This document shows, in pieces, positions 53,365 through 63,943 of a stretch of 64,000 nucleotides of DNA. Each line of letters opens with the position of its first letter. Within the stretch, counting starts at the first letter, position 1. The notes below the pieces were generated by a model that saw only the letters and a program-made list of their open reading frames with translations, did no database searches and was not told the origin of the DNA. A program made the translations under genes and the position numbers. This stretch comes from Bosea sp. PAMC 26642 (GTDB taxonomy: Bacteria; Pseudomonadota; Alphaproteobacteria; Rhizobiales; Beijerinckiaceae). The DNA lies in contig NZ_CP014301.1 of NCBI RefSeq assembly GCF_001562255.1, positions 4,185,501-4,249,500 on the forward strand, written 5' to 3'.

Positions 53365-53584
53365 GTCTTGTGTCTCTCGAAAGCGAGGGAGCCACGCGGC
53401 CGGCGGTGCGGCTCGGATGGGCCTCTGCTTGGTTGGTCGATGAGAGACGGTGCTCCAAGGCGCTTCTAGCAAGAGGAAGCGCATCGCCGCCAGCGCCGCA
53501 CGGCGGAAAAGACGGCTGTCGCGCCTTTTTCCGGCGCCGACCCCACTTCCCCCGCCGGTCGGGTTGGGCTTTAAACTTCGCGCC

Positions 53585-54844
53585 ATGACCCAGACGCTTC
53601 CCTCCGCCGCCGTGCTCGGTGCACGCGCCTTCGCCGCGCTTCAGGGGCTCAATCGATTTACCGACGAACCCGGCAAGCTCACACGGCTCTATCTCTCGCC
53701 GGCGCACAGGCAGGCGGCGGAATGGACGAAGGGCGCGATGGAAGTGGCGGGCCTGACCGCCTTCATCGATGCGGCGGGCTCCGTCCAGGGTCGGCGCGAG
53801 GGTCCGGCGCCGGGCGGGCCGGCGGTGATGATCGGTTCGCATATCGACACGGTGAAGGACGCCGGCCGCTTCGACGGCAATCTCGGCGTCGTCGCCGGTA
53901 TCCTGACCGCACAGGCGCTGCGCGACGCCGGGGTCGTGCTGCCCTTCGCTTTGGAAGTGGTGGCCTTCGGCGATGAGGAGACCGTGCGGTTCCCGACCTC
54001 GTTCTCGACCTCGAATGCGCTGGCGGGCGCCTATCGCGACGAATGGCTCGATGCGCGCGACTCCGATGGCATCACGGTGCGTGACGCACTTCTCGGTTTC
54101 GGCAGCGATCCCGCCGGCATCCCCGCGCTCGTCCGCAAGCCGGGCTCGATCCTGGCCTATCTTGAGGTGCATATCGAGCAGGGGCCGGTGCTGGAGGTCA
54201 ACAACGAGCCGGTCGGCATCGTCACCGCGATCAATGCCCAGAAGCGTGCCCGCGTGCGCGTCACCGGCGAGGCGGGCCATGCCGGCACCGTGCCGATGAG
54301 CCTGCGCAAGGATGCCCTGACGGCCGCAGCCGAAATGGTCCTGGCGCTGGAGGCGATCGCCGCCGGCCATGAGAACGCCGTCGGTACGGTTGGTGTCCTG
54401 CGACCCGATCCCGGCGCCACCAATGTCGTGCCGGGCGCGGCCGAGTTCACCATCGATTACCGCAGCCCGCGCAACGATACGCTGGCGAGCATGGACGCAG
54501 CCATCACCACACGCTTTGCCGAGATCGCCACGCGCCGTGGCGTCGGGCTGACGATCACGCCCTATTCGCAGGACGACGCCACCCCGATGAACGAGGCGCT
54601 GCAGGCGGCCTTCGCCGCCGGCATTGCCCGCACCGGCTCGAATCTGAGCGCGCGGCGGCTGCCCTCGGGCGCCGGCCACGACGCGATGATGATGGCAAAG
54701 CTCTGCCCGGCGGCGATGCTCTTCGTCCGCAACGAGAAGGGCATCAGCCATTCGCCGCTGGAGAACATGACAGAGTCGGATGCCGGCATCGCGATCAAGG
54801 TGCTGCTGGAGACCGTGCTGGAACTGGCGCGCAATCACGGATAA
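53585..54844 (+). CDS. Zn-dependent N-carbamoyl amino acid hydrolase/allantoate amidohydrolase
   Basis: 419 residues from the ATG at 53585 (the frame starts earlier antisense to the VOC gene leader). M20-type ligands: His in MIGSHIDTV, Asp in [11 protein letters not shown], Glu in FGDEETVRF, His in [10 protein letters not shown], His in [10 protein letters not shown], and the C-terminal [13 protein letters not shown]. These match the hydantoinase/carbamoylase family (HyuC, AllC, AmaB). It hydrolyses N-carbamoyl amino acids or allantoate; the substrate is unresolved, and no hydantoinase or purine genes are adjacent. Confidence 0.88.
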   Translation: MTQTLPSAAVLGARAFAALQGLNRFTDEPGKLTRLYLSPAHRQAAEWTKGAMEVAGLTAFIDAAGSVQGRREGPAPGGPAVMIGSHIDTVKDAGRFDGNLGVVAGILTAQALRDAGVVLPFALEVVAFGDEETVRFPTSFSTSNALAGAYRDEWLDARDSDGITVRDALLGFGSDPAGIPALVRKPGSILAYLEVHIEQGPVLEVNNEPVGIVTAINAQKRARVRVTGEAGHAGTVPMSLRKDALTAAAEMVLALEAIAAGHENAVGTVGVLRPDPGATNVVPGAAEFTIDYRSPRNDTLASMDAAITTRFAEIATRRGVGLTITPYSQDDATPMNEALQAAFAAGIARTGSNLSARRLPSGAGHDAMMMAKLCPAAMLFVRNEKGISHSPLENMTESDAGIAIKVLLETVLELARNHG

Positions 54845-54924
54845 AGGCCACCCCGCGACACCGCGTGCCGTTTCCGGCGCGGTCCCGGGTGTCTAGAACC
54901 GGTCGCATTCGCAGGAGGCTGCCG

Positions 54925-56136
54925 ATGGATTTCGAGAACTTCTTCCGCAAGGAGCTCGACGGGCTGCACAAGGAAGGCCGGTACCGGGTCTTCGCCGATC
55001 TCGAACGCAAGGCCGGCCAGTTTCCGCGTGCGACCTGGCACGGCCCCGACGGCCCGCGCGACGTCACCGTCTGGTGCTCGAACGACTATCTCGGCATGGG
55101 CCAGCACCCGGACGTTCTCGCGGCCATGCACGAGGCGCTCGACGGCTGCGGCGCCGGCGCCGGCGGCACCCGCAACATCGGCGGCACCAATCACTACCAC
55201 GTGCTGCTCGAGCGCGAGCTCGCCGACCTGCACGGCAAGGAGGCGGCGCTGCTGTTCAACTCCGGCTACATGTCGAACTGGGCCTCGCTCTCGACCTTCG
55301 CCGCGCGCATTCCCGGCTGCGTCGTGCTGACCGACGGGCTCAACCACGCCTCGATGATCGAGGGCATTCGCCACAGCAGAGCCGACAAGGTCGTCTTCGC
55401 GCATAACGATCCCGACGATCTGCGCCGCAAGCTGCAGGCGATCGATCCAGGCCGGCCCAAGCTGATCGCGTTCGAATCGGTCTACTCGATGGATGGCGAC
55501 ATCGCCCCGATCGCTGAATTCTGCGACATCGCCGACGCGTTCGGCGCGATGACCTATATCGACGAGGTCCATGCGGTGGGCCTGTACGGCCCGCGCGGCG
55601 GCGGCGTCAGCGAGCGCGACGGACTCGGCCATCGCCTTACGGTGATCGAGGGCACGCTCGCCAAGGGCTTCGGCATCATGGGCGGCTATATTGCCGCGTC
55701 GGCCGCGACCTGCGACTTCATTCGCAGCTTCGCCTCCGGCTTCATCTTCTCGACCGCCCTGCCGCCGGCGCTGGCGGCCGGCGCGCTCGCCTCGATCCGC
55801 CATCTCAAGACGAGCCAGGCCGAGCGCGCCGGCCAGCGCGATCGCGTCGCGGGGGTTCGTGCGCGGCTCGACACTGCCGGCATCCCGCATCTCCCCAATC
55901 CCAGCCATATCGTGCCGGTGATGGTCGGCGATCCGGTGCTGTGCAAGCGCATCAGCGACGAGTTGCTGGAGCGCTTCGACATCTATGTCCAGCCGATCAA
56001 CTATCCGACCGTGCCGCGCGGCACCGAGCGCCTGCGCATCACGCCGTCGCCGCTGCATTCGGACGCCGACATCGACCACCTCATCGGCGCCTTGACCACG
56101 ATCTGGGGACAGGTCGGGCTGAAACGCGCGGCTTAG
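54925..56136 (+). CDS. hemA: 5-Aminolevulinate synthase
   Basis: 403 residues from the ATG at 54925 with an AGGAGG site. Alpha-oxoamine synthase family: [41 protein letters not shown] and PLP-lysine Lys247 in [21 protein letters not shown] and the lack of biotin-synthesis context fit ALAS. It makes 5-aminolevulinate from glycine and succinyl-CoA for heme, the route specific to alphaproteobacteria. Ends with QVGLKRAA. Confidence 0.95.
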   Translation: MDFENFFRKELDGLHKEGRYRVFADLERKAGQFPRATWHGPDGPRDVTVWCSNDYLGMGQHPDVLAAMHEALDGCGAGAGGTRNIGGTNHYHVLLERELADLHGKEAALLFNSGYMSNWASLSTFAARIPGCVVLTDGLNHASMIEGIRHSRADKVVFAHNDPDDLRRKLQAIDPGRPKLIAFESVYSMDGDIAPIAEFCDIADAFGAMTYIDEVHAVGLYGPRGGGVSERDGLGHRLTVIEGTLAKGFGIMGGYIAASAATCDFIRSFASGFIFSTALPPALAAGALASIRHLKTSQAERAGQRDRVAGVRARLDTAGIPHLPNPSHIVPVMVGDPVLCKRISDELLERFDIYVQPINYPTVPRGTERLRITPSPLHSDADIDHLIGALTTIWGQVGLKRAA

Positions 56137-56222
56137 GACGACCTGATACGGAATGCGCGGGCAGGGTCGCGACATCGTCGACAGGAACTTGCTCGCTATT
56201 CCCTGAGCCGAAAGAGACCCCG

Positions 56223-57113
56223 ATGATCGAACTCGCCGCCGGACCGCTCTCCGCCCGCATCGTGCCCGAGGCCGGCGGCATCGTGACGGCGCTGGAATGG
56301 CGCGGGCCCGACGGCCGCGTCCATGAGCTGTTGCGTTCGCCCGAGGGCGTCGTTCCTTCGACATCCGTGCCCAACCCGTTCGGCACCTGGGCGATGGTTC
56401 CCTTCGCCAACCGCGCCTTCGGGGGCGTCGTCGACGATGGGCAACAGCGCTTTCTCGTGCCTGAGAACAACCTGCGCGGGGAGGGCAACATCCACGGCTT
56501 CGGCTGGCAGGCGGACTGGGAGGTGCTGCGGTACGACCGTGGCCATACCGTTCTGGAGCATCGCCGCAGCGGGGGCCCCGACCCCTATCGCTACCGGGCG
56601 CAGCAGGACATCAGACTCGAAGAAGCCGGTATGACCATTGAAATCTCCGTGACCAACGAGGCGGACCTGGCCCTACCTTATGGGATCGGCCATCATCCGT
56701 GGTTTCCCTGCGCCGCTGATACCAGGCTCGGTATGACCGCAAGGCGGGCGCTGGTTTTCGGCGAGGGTTTTCGCGCCGCGGGCTGCGCTCAGCTTTCCGA
56801 AGACGGCCCCTATGCCGCAGCGCCGGTCTTCGCGACGGGCTCGGAGTCAGCCTGGAGCTTTCTGGAGTGGGGCGGAACCGCCCGCATCGAGACGCCGTCG
56901 CAGGGGCTCGCCATCACGTTGACGGCGAGCGAAAGCCTGCGCTGCCCGGTCGTCTGGGCCCCGGCGGGCGCGGATTTTCTCTGCGTCGAGCCGCAAAGCC
57001 ATGCGATCGGTTCGCCGAGCGAAGAAGTTGTGCGGGCGATATCGCCGCTGAAGCGGCTGGCTCCGGGCGAGACCCTGTCAGGCTGGCTGCGGATCGCGCC
57101 GGAGGCGATCTAA
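56223..57113 (+). CDS. Aldose 1-epimerase-family protein
   Basis: 296 residues from the ATG at 56223. Catalytic pattern of galactose mutarotase-like proteins: EGNIHGFGWQADWEV (His), PYGIGHHPWFPC (His pair) and FLCVEPQSHA (Glu). The SPEGV-PSTSVPNPFGTWAMVPFANR N-terminal segment (phosphate-free) is common to the YeaD/GalM-type. It interconverts sugar anomers. It is convergent with the L,D-transpeptidase gene, four bases apart. Confidence 0.85.
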   Translation: MIELAAGPLSARIVPEAGGIVTALEWRGPDGRVHELLRSPEGVVPSTSVPNPFGTWAMVPFANRAFGGVVDDGQQRFLVPENNLRGEGNIHGFGWQADWEVLRYDRGHTVLEHRRSGGPDPYRYRAQQDIRLEEAGMTIEISVTNEADLALPYGIGHHPWFPCAADTRLGMTARRALVFGEGFRAAGCAQLSEDGPYAAAPVFATGSESAWSFLEWGGTARIETPSQGLAITLTASESLRCPVVWAPAGADFLCVEPQSHAIGSPSEEVVRAISPLKRLAPGETLSGWLRIAPEAI

Positions 57114-57117
57114 AGCC

Positions 57118-57750
57118 CTACCGCCAGGTCGGACCGGTCTGGTAGGGCTGGAAGCCGATCGCGCCAGCCGGCAGCGCCGGGCGCAGCAGGATTTGCTCGC
57201 GCGCGGCGTCCCAGTTGGGCGCCTTGCGCTGCTGGGCGATCGCGGCGCGCTCCTTGGCCTTTGCCTTGGCGAGCTTGGACTTGGTCCCGCCCGACGCCTT
57301 GGCGAACTGCGAGAGGCCGTCATGGGCAGAGCCGTTGAGCGCGATCCGGGTCTGGCCGGCCCCATGCTTCTTCACCAGTGCGAAGAATTTGGCCGCGTTG
57401 GTGGTGTGCAGGCGTATGCAGCCATGCGAGGCGGGACGGCCGAGCGCCCCGACCGCATTCGTGCCATGGATCGCATAGCCGCCGCGGAAGAACACCGCAT
57501 AGGGCATCGCGCCGCCATATTTGCGGGAATACCAGCTCTTCTCCAGCCGGACCGGACGATACACGCCATTGGGAGAGCGGAAACCTTTGCGGCCCGACGA
57601 GATCGCCCAATTGTGGATCTCGCCGTCCGTCGTCGTCACCTGCATACGCTGGGCGGCGATATCGACGCGAACCTCGATGCCGGCCCGGGCGGAGGCACTG
57701 CCCAAGACAGACAGGAACAACACGGCCAGGATGCCGAATACGCGACGCAT
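57118..57750 (-). CDS. L,D-transpeptidase (YkuD)
   Basis: 210 residues from the ATG at 57750, with GGAGAG upstream. A signal peptide to about residue 23 (LAVLFLSVLGSASARA) precedes one YkuD domain: IEVRVDIAAQRMQVT, GYAIHGTNAVGALGRPASHGCIRL with His95, His109 and catalytic Cys111. The C-terminal extension from about 150 is lysine/alanine-rich. It cross-links peptidoglycan (3-3) or attaches proteins to the wall. Confidence 0.93.
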   Translation of the reverse strand: MRRVFGILAVLFLSVLGSASARAGIEVRVDIAAQRMQVTTTDGEIHNWAISSGRKGFRSPNGVYRPVRLEKSWYSRKYGGAMPYAVFFRGGYAIHGTNAVGALGRPASHGCIRLHTTNAAKFFALVKKHGAGQTRIALNGSAHDGLSQFAKASGGTKSKLAKAKAKERAAIAQQRKAPNWDAAREQILLRPALPAGAIGFQPYQTGPTWR

Positions 57751-57924
57751 CACCACTCTCCGACAAACGCAACTGTTGCAACGATCACGGCGTTGTCGGG
57801 CGTAAAGGCTCCGCTGCCATTGCCATCATGAAACTCTGCAAGGCGCATCCTTGTAAAGCGCCAAGCCGAAATGTGGTTTCCGAAATCGCAGGAGCGTCCC
57901 CGGCTATGGCAGGCGTTTTCGATC

Positions 57925-58782
57925 TTACAGCATCGGCAGTGAGCGCGGCTTTGCTCCACGCGGCAGGGCGGCGTCGATCCGGGCGACCTCCTCCTCGGTA
58001 AGGCGCAGCGACAATGCGCCGGCATTATCCTCGACATGGGCGACGCTGGCGGCCTTCGGGATGGCGAAGACCGAGGGCCGCCGCGTCAGGAAGGCGAGGG
58101 CGACCTGCCGGGCGCTGGCGCCATGCGCCGAGGCGATTTCGGCCAGGACCTTGCCGCCTGCGCTGCCTGCTGGCGGGAAATCGTCCTGTCCGAAGGGGCT
58201 GTAGGCGGTGACGGCAATGCCATGGCGCTCGCACCACGGAATGACGGCATGCTCGATCGCCCGCTCAAGCAGATGGTAGAGTACCTGGTTGCAGGCGATG
58301 CGCCCGGGTCCCGCAACTGAAAGCGCCTCGTCGAGATCGTCGACGTCGAAGTTGCTGACGCCCCAGGACAGGATCTTCCCTTCCGCCTGCAGCGCGTCGA
58401 AAGCCGCAAATGTCTCGGCCAGCGGATAGGACCCGCGCCAGTGCAGCAGGTAGCAGTCGAGCCGGTCGCTGCGCAGACGCCTGAGCGTATCCTCGCAGGC
58501 CTTGCGCACCCCGGCCTTGGATGCGTTGGAGGGCAGCACCTTCGAAACAAGGAAGACATCGTCGCGCCGCCCGGCGATCGCCTCGCCGACGATCTCCTCG
58601 GAGCGCCCGGAGCCGTACATCTCCGCGGTGTCGACATGGCTCAGCCCGAGATCGAGCCCGCGCTGCAGGGCCGCGACGGCCTCGCGCCGGTCGGACATCT
58701 CGATGTTCCAGGTGCCCTGGCCAATGGCGGGGATGTCACGGCCGATTGATCCGAAGCGGTTCTGGGTCACGGTCGTCTCCAC
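57925..58782 (-). CDS. Aldo/keto reductase
   Basis: 285 residues. AKR catalytic tetrad Asp51 (HVDTAEMYG), Tyr56, Lys81 (LVSKVLPS) and His114 (YLLHWRGSYP); NADPH motif IPKAASVAHVEDNAGAL near the end. GQGTWNIE at the start is typical of the AKR 2,5-diketogluconate-reductase-like group. Substrate unknown. Confidence 0.88.
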   Translation of the reverse strand: METTVTQNRFGSIGRDIPAIGQGTWNIEMSDRREAVAALQRGLDLGLSHVDTAEMYGSGRSEEIVGEAIAGRRDDVFLVSKVLPSNASKAGVRKACEDTLRRLRSDRLDCYLLHWRGSYPLAETFAAFDALQAEGKILSWGVSNFDVDDLDEALSVAGPGRIACNQVLYHLLERAIEHAVIPWCERHGIAVTAYSPFGQDDFPPAGSAGGKVLAEIASAHGASARQVALAFLTRRPSVFAIPKAASVAHVEDNAGALSLRLTEEEVARIDAALPRGAKPRSLPML

Positions 58783-58816
58783 GATAAGTCTTTCTAACGG
58801 ACATGCCAGCCAAGCC

Positions 58817-60139
58817 TCACACTGGCAGCGTCCCGTTCGCCGACAGCACCTCGCCGGCGAGATAAAGCGAGCCGCAGATCAGGATGCGCGGCGGGGCCGT
58901 CCAGTTACGGGCGCCGATCTCGCGCAGGGCCTGCTCAACCGAACCTGAAATCTCAGCCTGGAGCCCGACCTCGCGGGCCAGCATCGCCACTTCTTCCGCG
59001 GGACGGGCGGCGAGCGAGTTCTGGATCGGCACGGCGAAGAGCGCCTGCGCCAGCCCCTTGAAATGGGCGAGCGTCGCGCGCGCATCCTTGGTCGAAAGCA
59101 GGCCGACGATCATCGCCAGCGGTGCCGGGTTGCGATCGGCAAGGTCGGCCATGGCCTGCGCCAGCACGCGCCCGCCATCGGGGTTGTGGCCGCCGTCGAG
59201 CCAGAGTTCGGCGCGCGGCGGCACGAGTTCGACGAGCTTTCCGCGCGGCAACCGCTGCAGCCGCGCCGGCCAGTCGGCGGTCAGCATGCCCTGCTCGAAA
59301 GCGCGCGCCGGCAGGCCGCCATAGCCCGCTGCGCGCAGGGCCGCGATCGCGGTGCCGGCATTGACGTGCTGATGCCGGCCGGCGAGCCGCGGCAAGGGCA
59401 GGTCGAGCAGGCCCTCGCCGTCTTCATAGACCAGCCGGCCGCCATCCTCATGGACGTTGAAATCCTGGGCCCCGATCAGGATTTTCGAGGCGCCGACGCG
59501 CTCGGCCGTCGCTTCGAGCACCGCTGTGGGCTCGGGCTCCTGCGGCGCGATCACGGCCGGCGCGCCACGCTTGAAGATGCCGGCCTTTTCGGCCGCGATC
59601 TTGGTGACGGTGTCGCCGAGATATTCGGCATGGTCGAGCGAGATCGGCGTGACCACCGTACAGGCCGGGTGGGCGATCACGTTGGTCGTGTCGAGCCGGC
59701 CACCGAGCCCGGTTTCGAGCAGAACGACATCGGCGGGATGCTCGACGAACAGCAGAAAGGCGGCCGCCGTCGTGATCTCGTAGAAGGTGATCGGCTCGCC
59801 TGCATTGGCGCTTTCGCAGCGCTGCAGCGCCTCGACCAGCACGGCCTCGTCGACGAAACGGCCCCCGCCGGTCGCGCCGAGCCGGATGCGCTCGTGGAAA
59901 CGCACCAGATGCGGCGAGGTGTAGACATGGACGCTCAGCCCTGCCGCCTCCAGGATCGCCCGCATGAAGGCGATCGTCGAGCCCTTGCCGTTGGTGCCGG
60001 CGACATGGATCACCGGCGGCAGGCGCTTGTGCGGATCGCCAAGCCGTTCCAGCAATCTGAGACTGCGGCCGAGCGAGAGGTCGATCAGTTTTGGATGCAG
60101 CGCCAGGAAGCGCGCCAGCAGCGTGTCGGAAGAGCTCAT
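58817..60139 (-). CDS. folC: Bifunctional folylpolyglutamate/dihydrofolate synthase
   Basis: 440 residues, Mur-ligase fold. P-loop HVAGTNGKGSTIAFMRAIL at about 45-63, then VYTSPHLVRFHERIRL, ETGLGGRLDTTNV, SLDHAEYLGDTVTKIAAEKAGI and LDGGHNPDGGRVLAQ. It adds glutamate to folates. It follows accD on the minus strand in the conserved trpA-accD-folC order with a 41-base gap. Confidence 0.95.
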   Translation of the reverse strand: MSSSDTLLARFLALHPKLIDLSLGRSLRLLERLGDPHKRLPPVIHVAGTNGKGSTIAFMRAILEAAGLSVHVYTSPHLVRFHERIRLGATGGGRFVDEAVLVEALQRCESANAGEPITFYEITTAAAFLLFVEHPADVVLLETGLGGRLDTTNVIAHPACTVVTPISLDHAEYLGDTVTKIAAEKAGIFKRGAPAVIAPQEPEPTAVLEATAERVGASKILIGAQDFNVHEDGGRLVYEDGEGLLDLPLPRLAGRHQHVNAGTAIAALRAAGYGGLPARAFEQGMLTADWPARLQRLPRGKLVELVPPRAELWLDGGHNPDGGRVLAQAMADLADRNPAPLAMIVGLLSTKDARATLAHFKGLAQALFAVPIQNSLAARPAEEVAMLAREVGLQAEISGSVEQALREIGARNWTAPPRILICGSLYLAGEVLSANGTLPV

Positions 60140-60180
60140 CGTGCCGTCCAGGCTCCCACCCGCGCCGGGCTCGCCATTCC

Positions 60181-61077
60181 TCAGGCAGCCTCGGCAGTGT
60201 CGGGAAGCGGCTTGACTGCGGCCTCCGGCGCCGGCTGCTTGGTCAGCAGGCGTCCGAGCCGGGCCAGCGTCTCCGGAATCTCGTGGCGGTGCACGACCAT
60301 ATCGACCATGCCGTGATCCTTGAGATATTCGGCGCGCTGGAAGCCGTCGGGCAGCTTCTCGCGGATGGTTTGCTCGATGACGCGCGGGCCGGCGAAGCCG
60401 ATCAACGCGCCGGGCTCGGCGATATGGACATCGCCCAGCATGGCATAGGAGGCCGTGACGCCACCCGTGGTCGGGTTCGTCAGCACGACGAAGTAGGGCA
60501 GCCCGGCCGCGCGCAGCATCCGCACCGCAACGGTGGTGCGGGGCAGCTGCATCAGCGATAGGATGCCCTCCTGCATGCGCGCACCACCGGATGCCGCGAA
60601 GACGACATAGGGCGTTTTCTTCTCGATCGCGGTCTGCGCACCCTTGATGAAGGCCTCGCCGGCCGCCATGCCGAGCGAACCGCCCATGAAGTGGAAATCC
60701 TGGACCGCGAGCGTCATGGCCAGGCCCTTAACCCGGCCATAGCCGATCTTGAAGGCGTCCTGCGCCAAGGTCTTGGTGCGCGCATCCTTCAACCGATCCA
60801 GATAGCGCTTCTCGTCTCGAAACTTCAGCGGATCGGTGGCGACCTCGGGCAGAGCCACGTCGATCCACTTGCCTTCGTCGAAGGTCAGGCGCAGCCGGTC
60901 GGGCGCGGTCATGCGCATGTGGTGGTCGGATCCGGGGATGACGAAGCCGTTGGCCTCGACATCCTTGTGGAAGACCATCTGCCCGGAATCGGGGCATTTG
61001 ATCCAGAGATTCTCCGGGCTCTCGCGCTTGAACAGCGTCTTGATCCGCGGCCGGACGACTTCGGAAATCCAGTTCAT
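60181..61077 (-). CDS. accD: Acetyl-CoA carboxylase carboxyltransferase beta subunit
   Basis: 298 residues from the ATG at 61077 with a GAGG site. Carboxyltransferase domain: [61 protein letters not shown]. The N-terminal zinc ribbon has lost three of the four cysteines: Cys28 remains, and Ser31, Ile47 and Ser50 take the others. It works with AccA in the fatty-acid committed step. Placed between trpA and folC. Confidence 0.95.
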   Translation of the reverse strand: MNWISEVVRPRIKTLFKRESPENLWIKCPDSGQMVFHKDVEANGFVIPGSDHHMRMTAPDRLRLTFDEGKWIDVALPEVATDPLKFRDEKRYLDRLKDARTKTLAQDAFKIGYGRVKGLAMTLAVQDFHFMGGSLGMAAGEAFIKGAQTAIEKKTPYVVFAASGGARMQEGILSLMQLPRTTVAVRMLRAAGLPYFVVLTNPTTGGVTASYAMLGDVHIAEPGALIGFAGPRVIEQTIREKLPDGFQRAEYLKDHGMVDMVVHRHEIPETLARLGRLLTKQPAPEAAVKPLPDTAEAA

Positions 61078-61114
61078 CGGATCATCCTCGAGAATTTCAG
61101 GCGTTCGGGGTGGT

Positions 61115-61960
61115 TCAGGCGGCAGCCTTCGCGGCCTGGCGCACGCCGGCTGCGAGTTCGGCGACCAGCGAAGTGACAGCCGAAACCGTCTTTTCCGTGG
61201 CCTTGCCGTCCGCATCGAGCGAGAGGCGGACGCGCTCGACCAGCGAGGAGCCGACGACGACGCCGTCCGCACCCTTCGCGATCGCAATGGCGTCGGCCGC
61301 CGTTTTGACGCCGAAGCCGACGGCGACGGGCAGGTCGGTATGGCGCTTGATCCGCGCGACCGCGTCCCCGACCGCGTCGTAGTTCGCGATGGTGCCGCCC
61401 GTGACACCGGTCACCGAAACATAATAGACGAAGCCCGACGTGTTCTGCAGCACTTTCGGCAGGCGCTTGTCGTCGGTCGTCGGCGTCGCCAGACGGATGA
61501 AGTTGACGCCTGCGGCCAATGCCGGCAGGCAGAGCTCGGCATCCTCTTCCGGCGGCAGATCGACGACGATCAAGCCGTCGACGCCGGCGGTCTTGGCATC
61601 CTGCAGGAAGCGTTCGACGCCATAGACATAGATCGGGTTGTAATAGCCCATCAGCACGATTGGCGTGTCGTGACCCGTCTTGCGAAAAGCGGTGACCATC
61701 GCAAGCGTCTTCTTCAGGGTCTGGCCGCCTTTAAGCGCGCGCTGCCCGGCCAGCTGGACCGGAATGCCGTCCGCCATCGGATCGGTGAAGGGCACGCCGA
61801 GCTCGATCAGGTCGGCCCCGGCCGCAGGCAGCGCGTGCAGGATCGCCGAGGCGGTGTCGAAATCGGGATCGCCGGCGGTGACGAAGGTCACCAGCGCGGC
61901 GCGGCCCTCCGAGGCGCAGGTCGCGAAGCGGGTCTGGATGCGGGTCGGGGCTGTCGTCAT
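61115..61960 (-). CDS. trpA: Tryptophan synthase alpha subunit
   Basis: 281 residues from the ATG at 61960 (the frame is open upstream across the DUF488 gene). Catalytic Glu53 ([15 protein letters not shown]) and Asp64, a second motif [13 protein letters not shown] near 180 and the phosphate-binding [19 protein letters not shown]. It splits indole-3-glycerol phosphate. No trpB is in the window; it may lie elsewhere. Confidence 0.95.
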   Translation of the reverse strand: MTTAPTRIQTRFATCASEGRAALVTFVTAGDPDFDTASAILHALPAAGADLIELGVPFTDPMADGIPVQLAGQRALKGGQTLKKTLAMVTAFRKTGHDTPIVLMGYYNPIYVYGVERFLQDAKTAGVDGLIVVDLPPEEDAELCLPALAAGVNFIRLATPTTDDKRLPKVLQNTSGFVYYVSVTGVTGGTIANYDAVGDAVARIKRHTDLPVAVGFGVKTAADAIAIAKGADGVVVGSSLVERVRLSLDADGKATEKTVSAVTSLVAELAAGVRQAAKAAA

Positions 61961-62009
61961 GAGGCTGCGGTTAGCATGGCGGGGCCGGGCTTGGCGAGAG
62001 GCTTGCGCC

Positions 62010-62396
62010 TCAGGCGATGTCGGCGCCGCGCTCGGACAGGAGCTGCCGCAGGATGGAGCGGTGGCAGCGCTCCTCCTGCTCGCAATAGCAGCCCACGGAG
62101 AGATCGGTCCTGTGGGATAATGCGGCGATGAGATCGAGCGTGCGGCTCGGCCCCGGCTCGCAGATCTGCGCCTTGAACGCTCGCGCGAAGCTCGTCCATT
62201 CGGCAACGGTAACGGCCGCCTGCCCCTTCGCCATCAGTTCGGCGCTGGGTGCGAGTTCGGGATACCAGACGTCGAACCAGTCATCGACCCCATAGCGCTC
62301 CTTGCGCACGCCGCGCGGCGGCCGGCGCACGGTCCCGATCCGCAGGCCTTCCTGCGGGTGGCGTGGCGTGCCGAGACGGACGATGCGGAGGGTCAT
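62010..62396 (-). CDS. DUF488-family protein
   Basis: 128 residues from the ATG at 62396. It starts [24 protein letters not shown] and ends with the family signature [28 protein letters not shown]488 proteins are small, of unknown function, with conserved cysteines and histidine in C-x-C-x(6)-C-H suggesting metal or nucleotide binding. It ends 49 bases before trpA and lies upstream of it on the same strand. Confidence 0.88.
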   Translation of the reverse strand: MTLRIVRLGTPRHPQEGLRIGTVRRPPRGVRKERYGVDDWFDVWYPELAPSAELMAKGQAAVTVAEWTSFARAFKAQICEPGPSRTLDLIAALSHRTDLSVGCYCEQEERCHRSILRQLLSERGADIA

Positions 62397-62470
62397 GCGT
62401 ATGGATAGCACGCGGCTGCGGCGCGGGAACTCCTGGCTGCGATTTGCGAGGAAGGGTTCAATATGCCAAT

Positions 62471-62486
62471 GTAGTGAGATCACTAC
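62471..62486. promoter_or_regulatory. Palindromic operator of the toxin-antitoxin pair
   Basis: GTAGTGA-GA-TCACTAC: perfect seven-base arms around two bases, ending 13 bases before the antitoxin ATG and overlapping the expected promoter. It fits autorepression by the Phd-type antitoxin dimer. Confidence 0.65.
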
Positions 62487-62499
62487 TTTGGAGGCAGGC

Positions 62500-62745
62500 A
62501 TGGTCAAAACCGTTTCCGCCGCACAGGCTAACCGAGAATTCTCCAAGCTGATGCAGATCGCTGCGGCTGGCGAAGAGGTCGTGGTGACGTCGCGCGGGCA
62601 GCCAAAAGTCAAGATTGTGCGCGCCGACGATGCAGACAGCGAAACGGCGCGACGACAGAAGGCTTTTGATGAGTTGACGCGGCGGCTCAACAGCCAAACA
62701 GCTCAAAACCTGCCGCGCGCGACGCGCGACGACATGTATGAATGA
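62500..62745 (+). CDS. Phd/YefM-family antitoxin
   Basis: 81 residues from the ATG at 62500 with GGAGG seven bases upstream. VKTVSAAQANREFSKLMQIAAAGEEVVVTSRGQPKVKIV is the Phd/YefM DNA-binding domain; a charged tail (LTRRLNSQTAQNLPRATRDDMYE) should wrap the toxin. It lies three bases before the PIN gene. Confidence 0.9.
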   Translation: MVKTVSAAQANREFSKLMQIAAAGEEVVVTSRGQPKVKIVRADDADSETARRQKAFDELTRRLNSQTAQNLPRATRDDMYE

Positions 62746-62748
62746 GCC

Positions 62749-63201
62749 ATGCTCGTCGCGTTCGACACGAATATTCTTGTTTATGCCGAAGGCCTGAACG
62801 ATCCACAGCGCGAGACTCGGGCGAAGGAGATTCGTGCGAAGCTCGGAGGGGCCAGGATATTCTTGCCGTCTCAAGTCGTGGGCGAATTCTACAATGTCCT
62901 CACCCGCAAATACCGTATGGACCTTCATCGGTCGCGTAGCATTTGTCAGGAGTGGATAGACACCTGCGTTTCGAGTGCAGCAACCGAAGGGACGTTCGCG
63001 CATGCGATCGACCTCGCCACCGAGGCCGGCTTGCAAATATGGGATGCCGTGATCCTCGCGACAGCAGCCGACGCACATTGTACGGCGCTCCTGTCCGAGG
63101 ACATGCAGCACGGCTTCGTCCATCGCGGGGTCACCGTGATCAACCCATTCGCGGGGCCCATGCATCCGTTGCTCACCGATGCTCTACGACATCTCAGGTG
63201 A
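62749..63201 (+). CDS. VapC-like PIN-domain ribonuclease toxin
   Basis: 150 residues. PIN active-site residues: Asp6 (AFDTNILVYA), Glu46 (VVGEFYNVL), Asp99 (IWDAVILATA) and Asp118 (LLSEDMQHG). It cleaves RNA, often tRNA or rRNA, when released from its antitoxin. The pairing with a Phd-type antitoxin is a common hybrid of VapC systems. Confidence 0.92.
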   Translation: MLVAFDTNILVYAEGLNDPQRETRAKEIRAKLGGARIFLPSQVVGEFYNVLTRKYRMDLHRSRSICQEWIDTCVSSAATEGTFAHAIDLATEAGLQIWDAVILATAADAHCTALLSEDMQHGFVHRGVTVINPFAGPMHPLLTDALRHLR

Positions 63202-63208
63202 CTGCCCG

Positions 63209-63943
63209 CTATTTCTCGATGCGCCAGACCGTGCGCAGTGAACTTGTCACCGTGATTTCGCCGGGCTCGATGGCGATTGGAGCCGCCCCCGCAGCCATCC
63301 GGAAGGCGCGCATGTCGCCGGCGTTGCGGTTGGGCGCTTCGGCCTCAGCCTCGACGATCGAGACGAGGTCGCCGACCTTGACCCCAAGCGCCCTGGCATG
63401 GAGTTCGGCCCGCCCGCGGGCGGCTTCCGCCGCTTTCTGTCGCGCGGCGTCCTTTGCCTTGCTCTCGTCGGCGAGCCCGAAGCTGATGCCAGACATCTCG
63501 TTGGCGCCAGCCTTTGCGAGCGCGTCGATGACGGGGCCCGCCTTGGCGAGATCGCGGATGGTCACGGTCAGGCCGGTGCGGGCCTCGTAGCCGTCGATCG
63601 TCGCCGCGCGCGGGGGCTTGGGACCGGGCGCCGGGGCTTGCGTCATGCGCGGCGTCAGCGAGACCTGCGAGGTCATGATGTCGGCAGGCGCGATGCCCGC
63701 CGCCTTGACCGTTTCGACCAGCCGGGCGAGCGCCGGCGTGTTCTGTCCGAGCGCTTCGGCGGCGGTCTTGCCTTCGCTGACGATGCCGGCCTGTAGCACG
63801 GCGAGATCGGGCCTGAGCCGGACTTCGCCCTCGGTGCGGATGACGATGCCTTCGGCCGGAGCGGCATCTCGGCTTTGGGCCTCCGCATGGCCCGAGATGG
63901 CCAGCAGGGCCGCAAACAGGATCGACTTCTTGATGATTGCCAC
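63209..63943 (-). CDS. SIMPL-domain (DUF541) periplasmic protein
   Basis: 244 residues with a Sec signal peptide (SILFAALLAISGHAEA). The SIMPL domain: IVIRTEGEVRLRPDLAVLQAGIVSEGKTAAEALGQN, then TSQVSLTPRM, YEARTGLTVTIRDLAKAGPVIDALAKAGANEMSGISFGL. The family (also Oxidative stress defense YggE) is periplasmic, of uncertain role. It is convergent with the PIN gene seven bases apart. Confidence 0.9.
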   Translation of the reverse strand: MAIIKKSILFAALLAISGHAEAQSRDAAPAEGIVIRTEGEVRLRPDLAVLQAGIVSEGKTAAEALGQNTPALARLVETVKAAGIAPADIMTSQVSLTPRMTQAPAPGPKPPRAATIDGYEARTGLTVTIRDLAKAGPVIDALAKAGANEMSGISFGLADESKAKDAARQKAAEAARGRAELHARALGVKVGDLVSIVEAEAEAPNRNAGDMRAFRMAAGAAPIAIEPGEITVTSSLRTVWRIEK

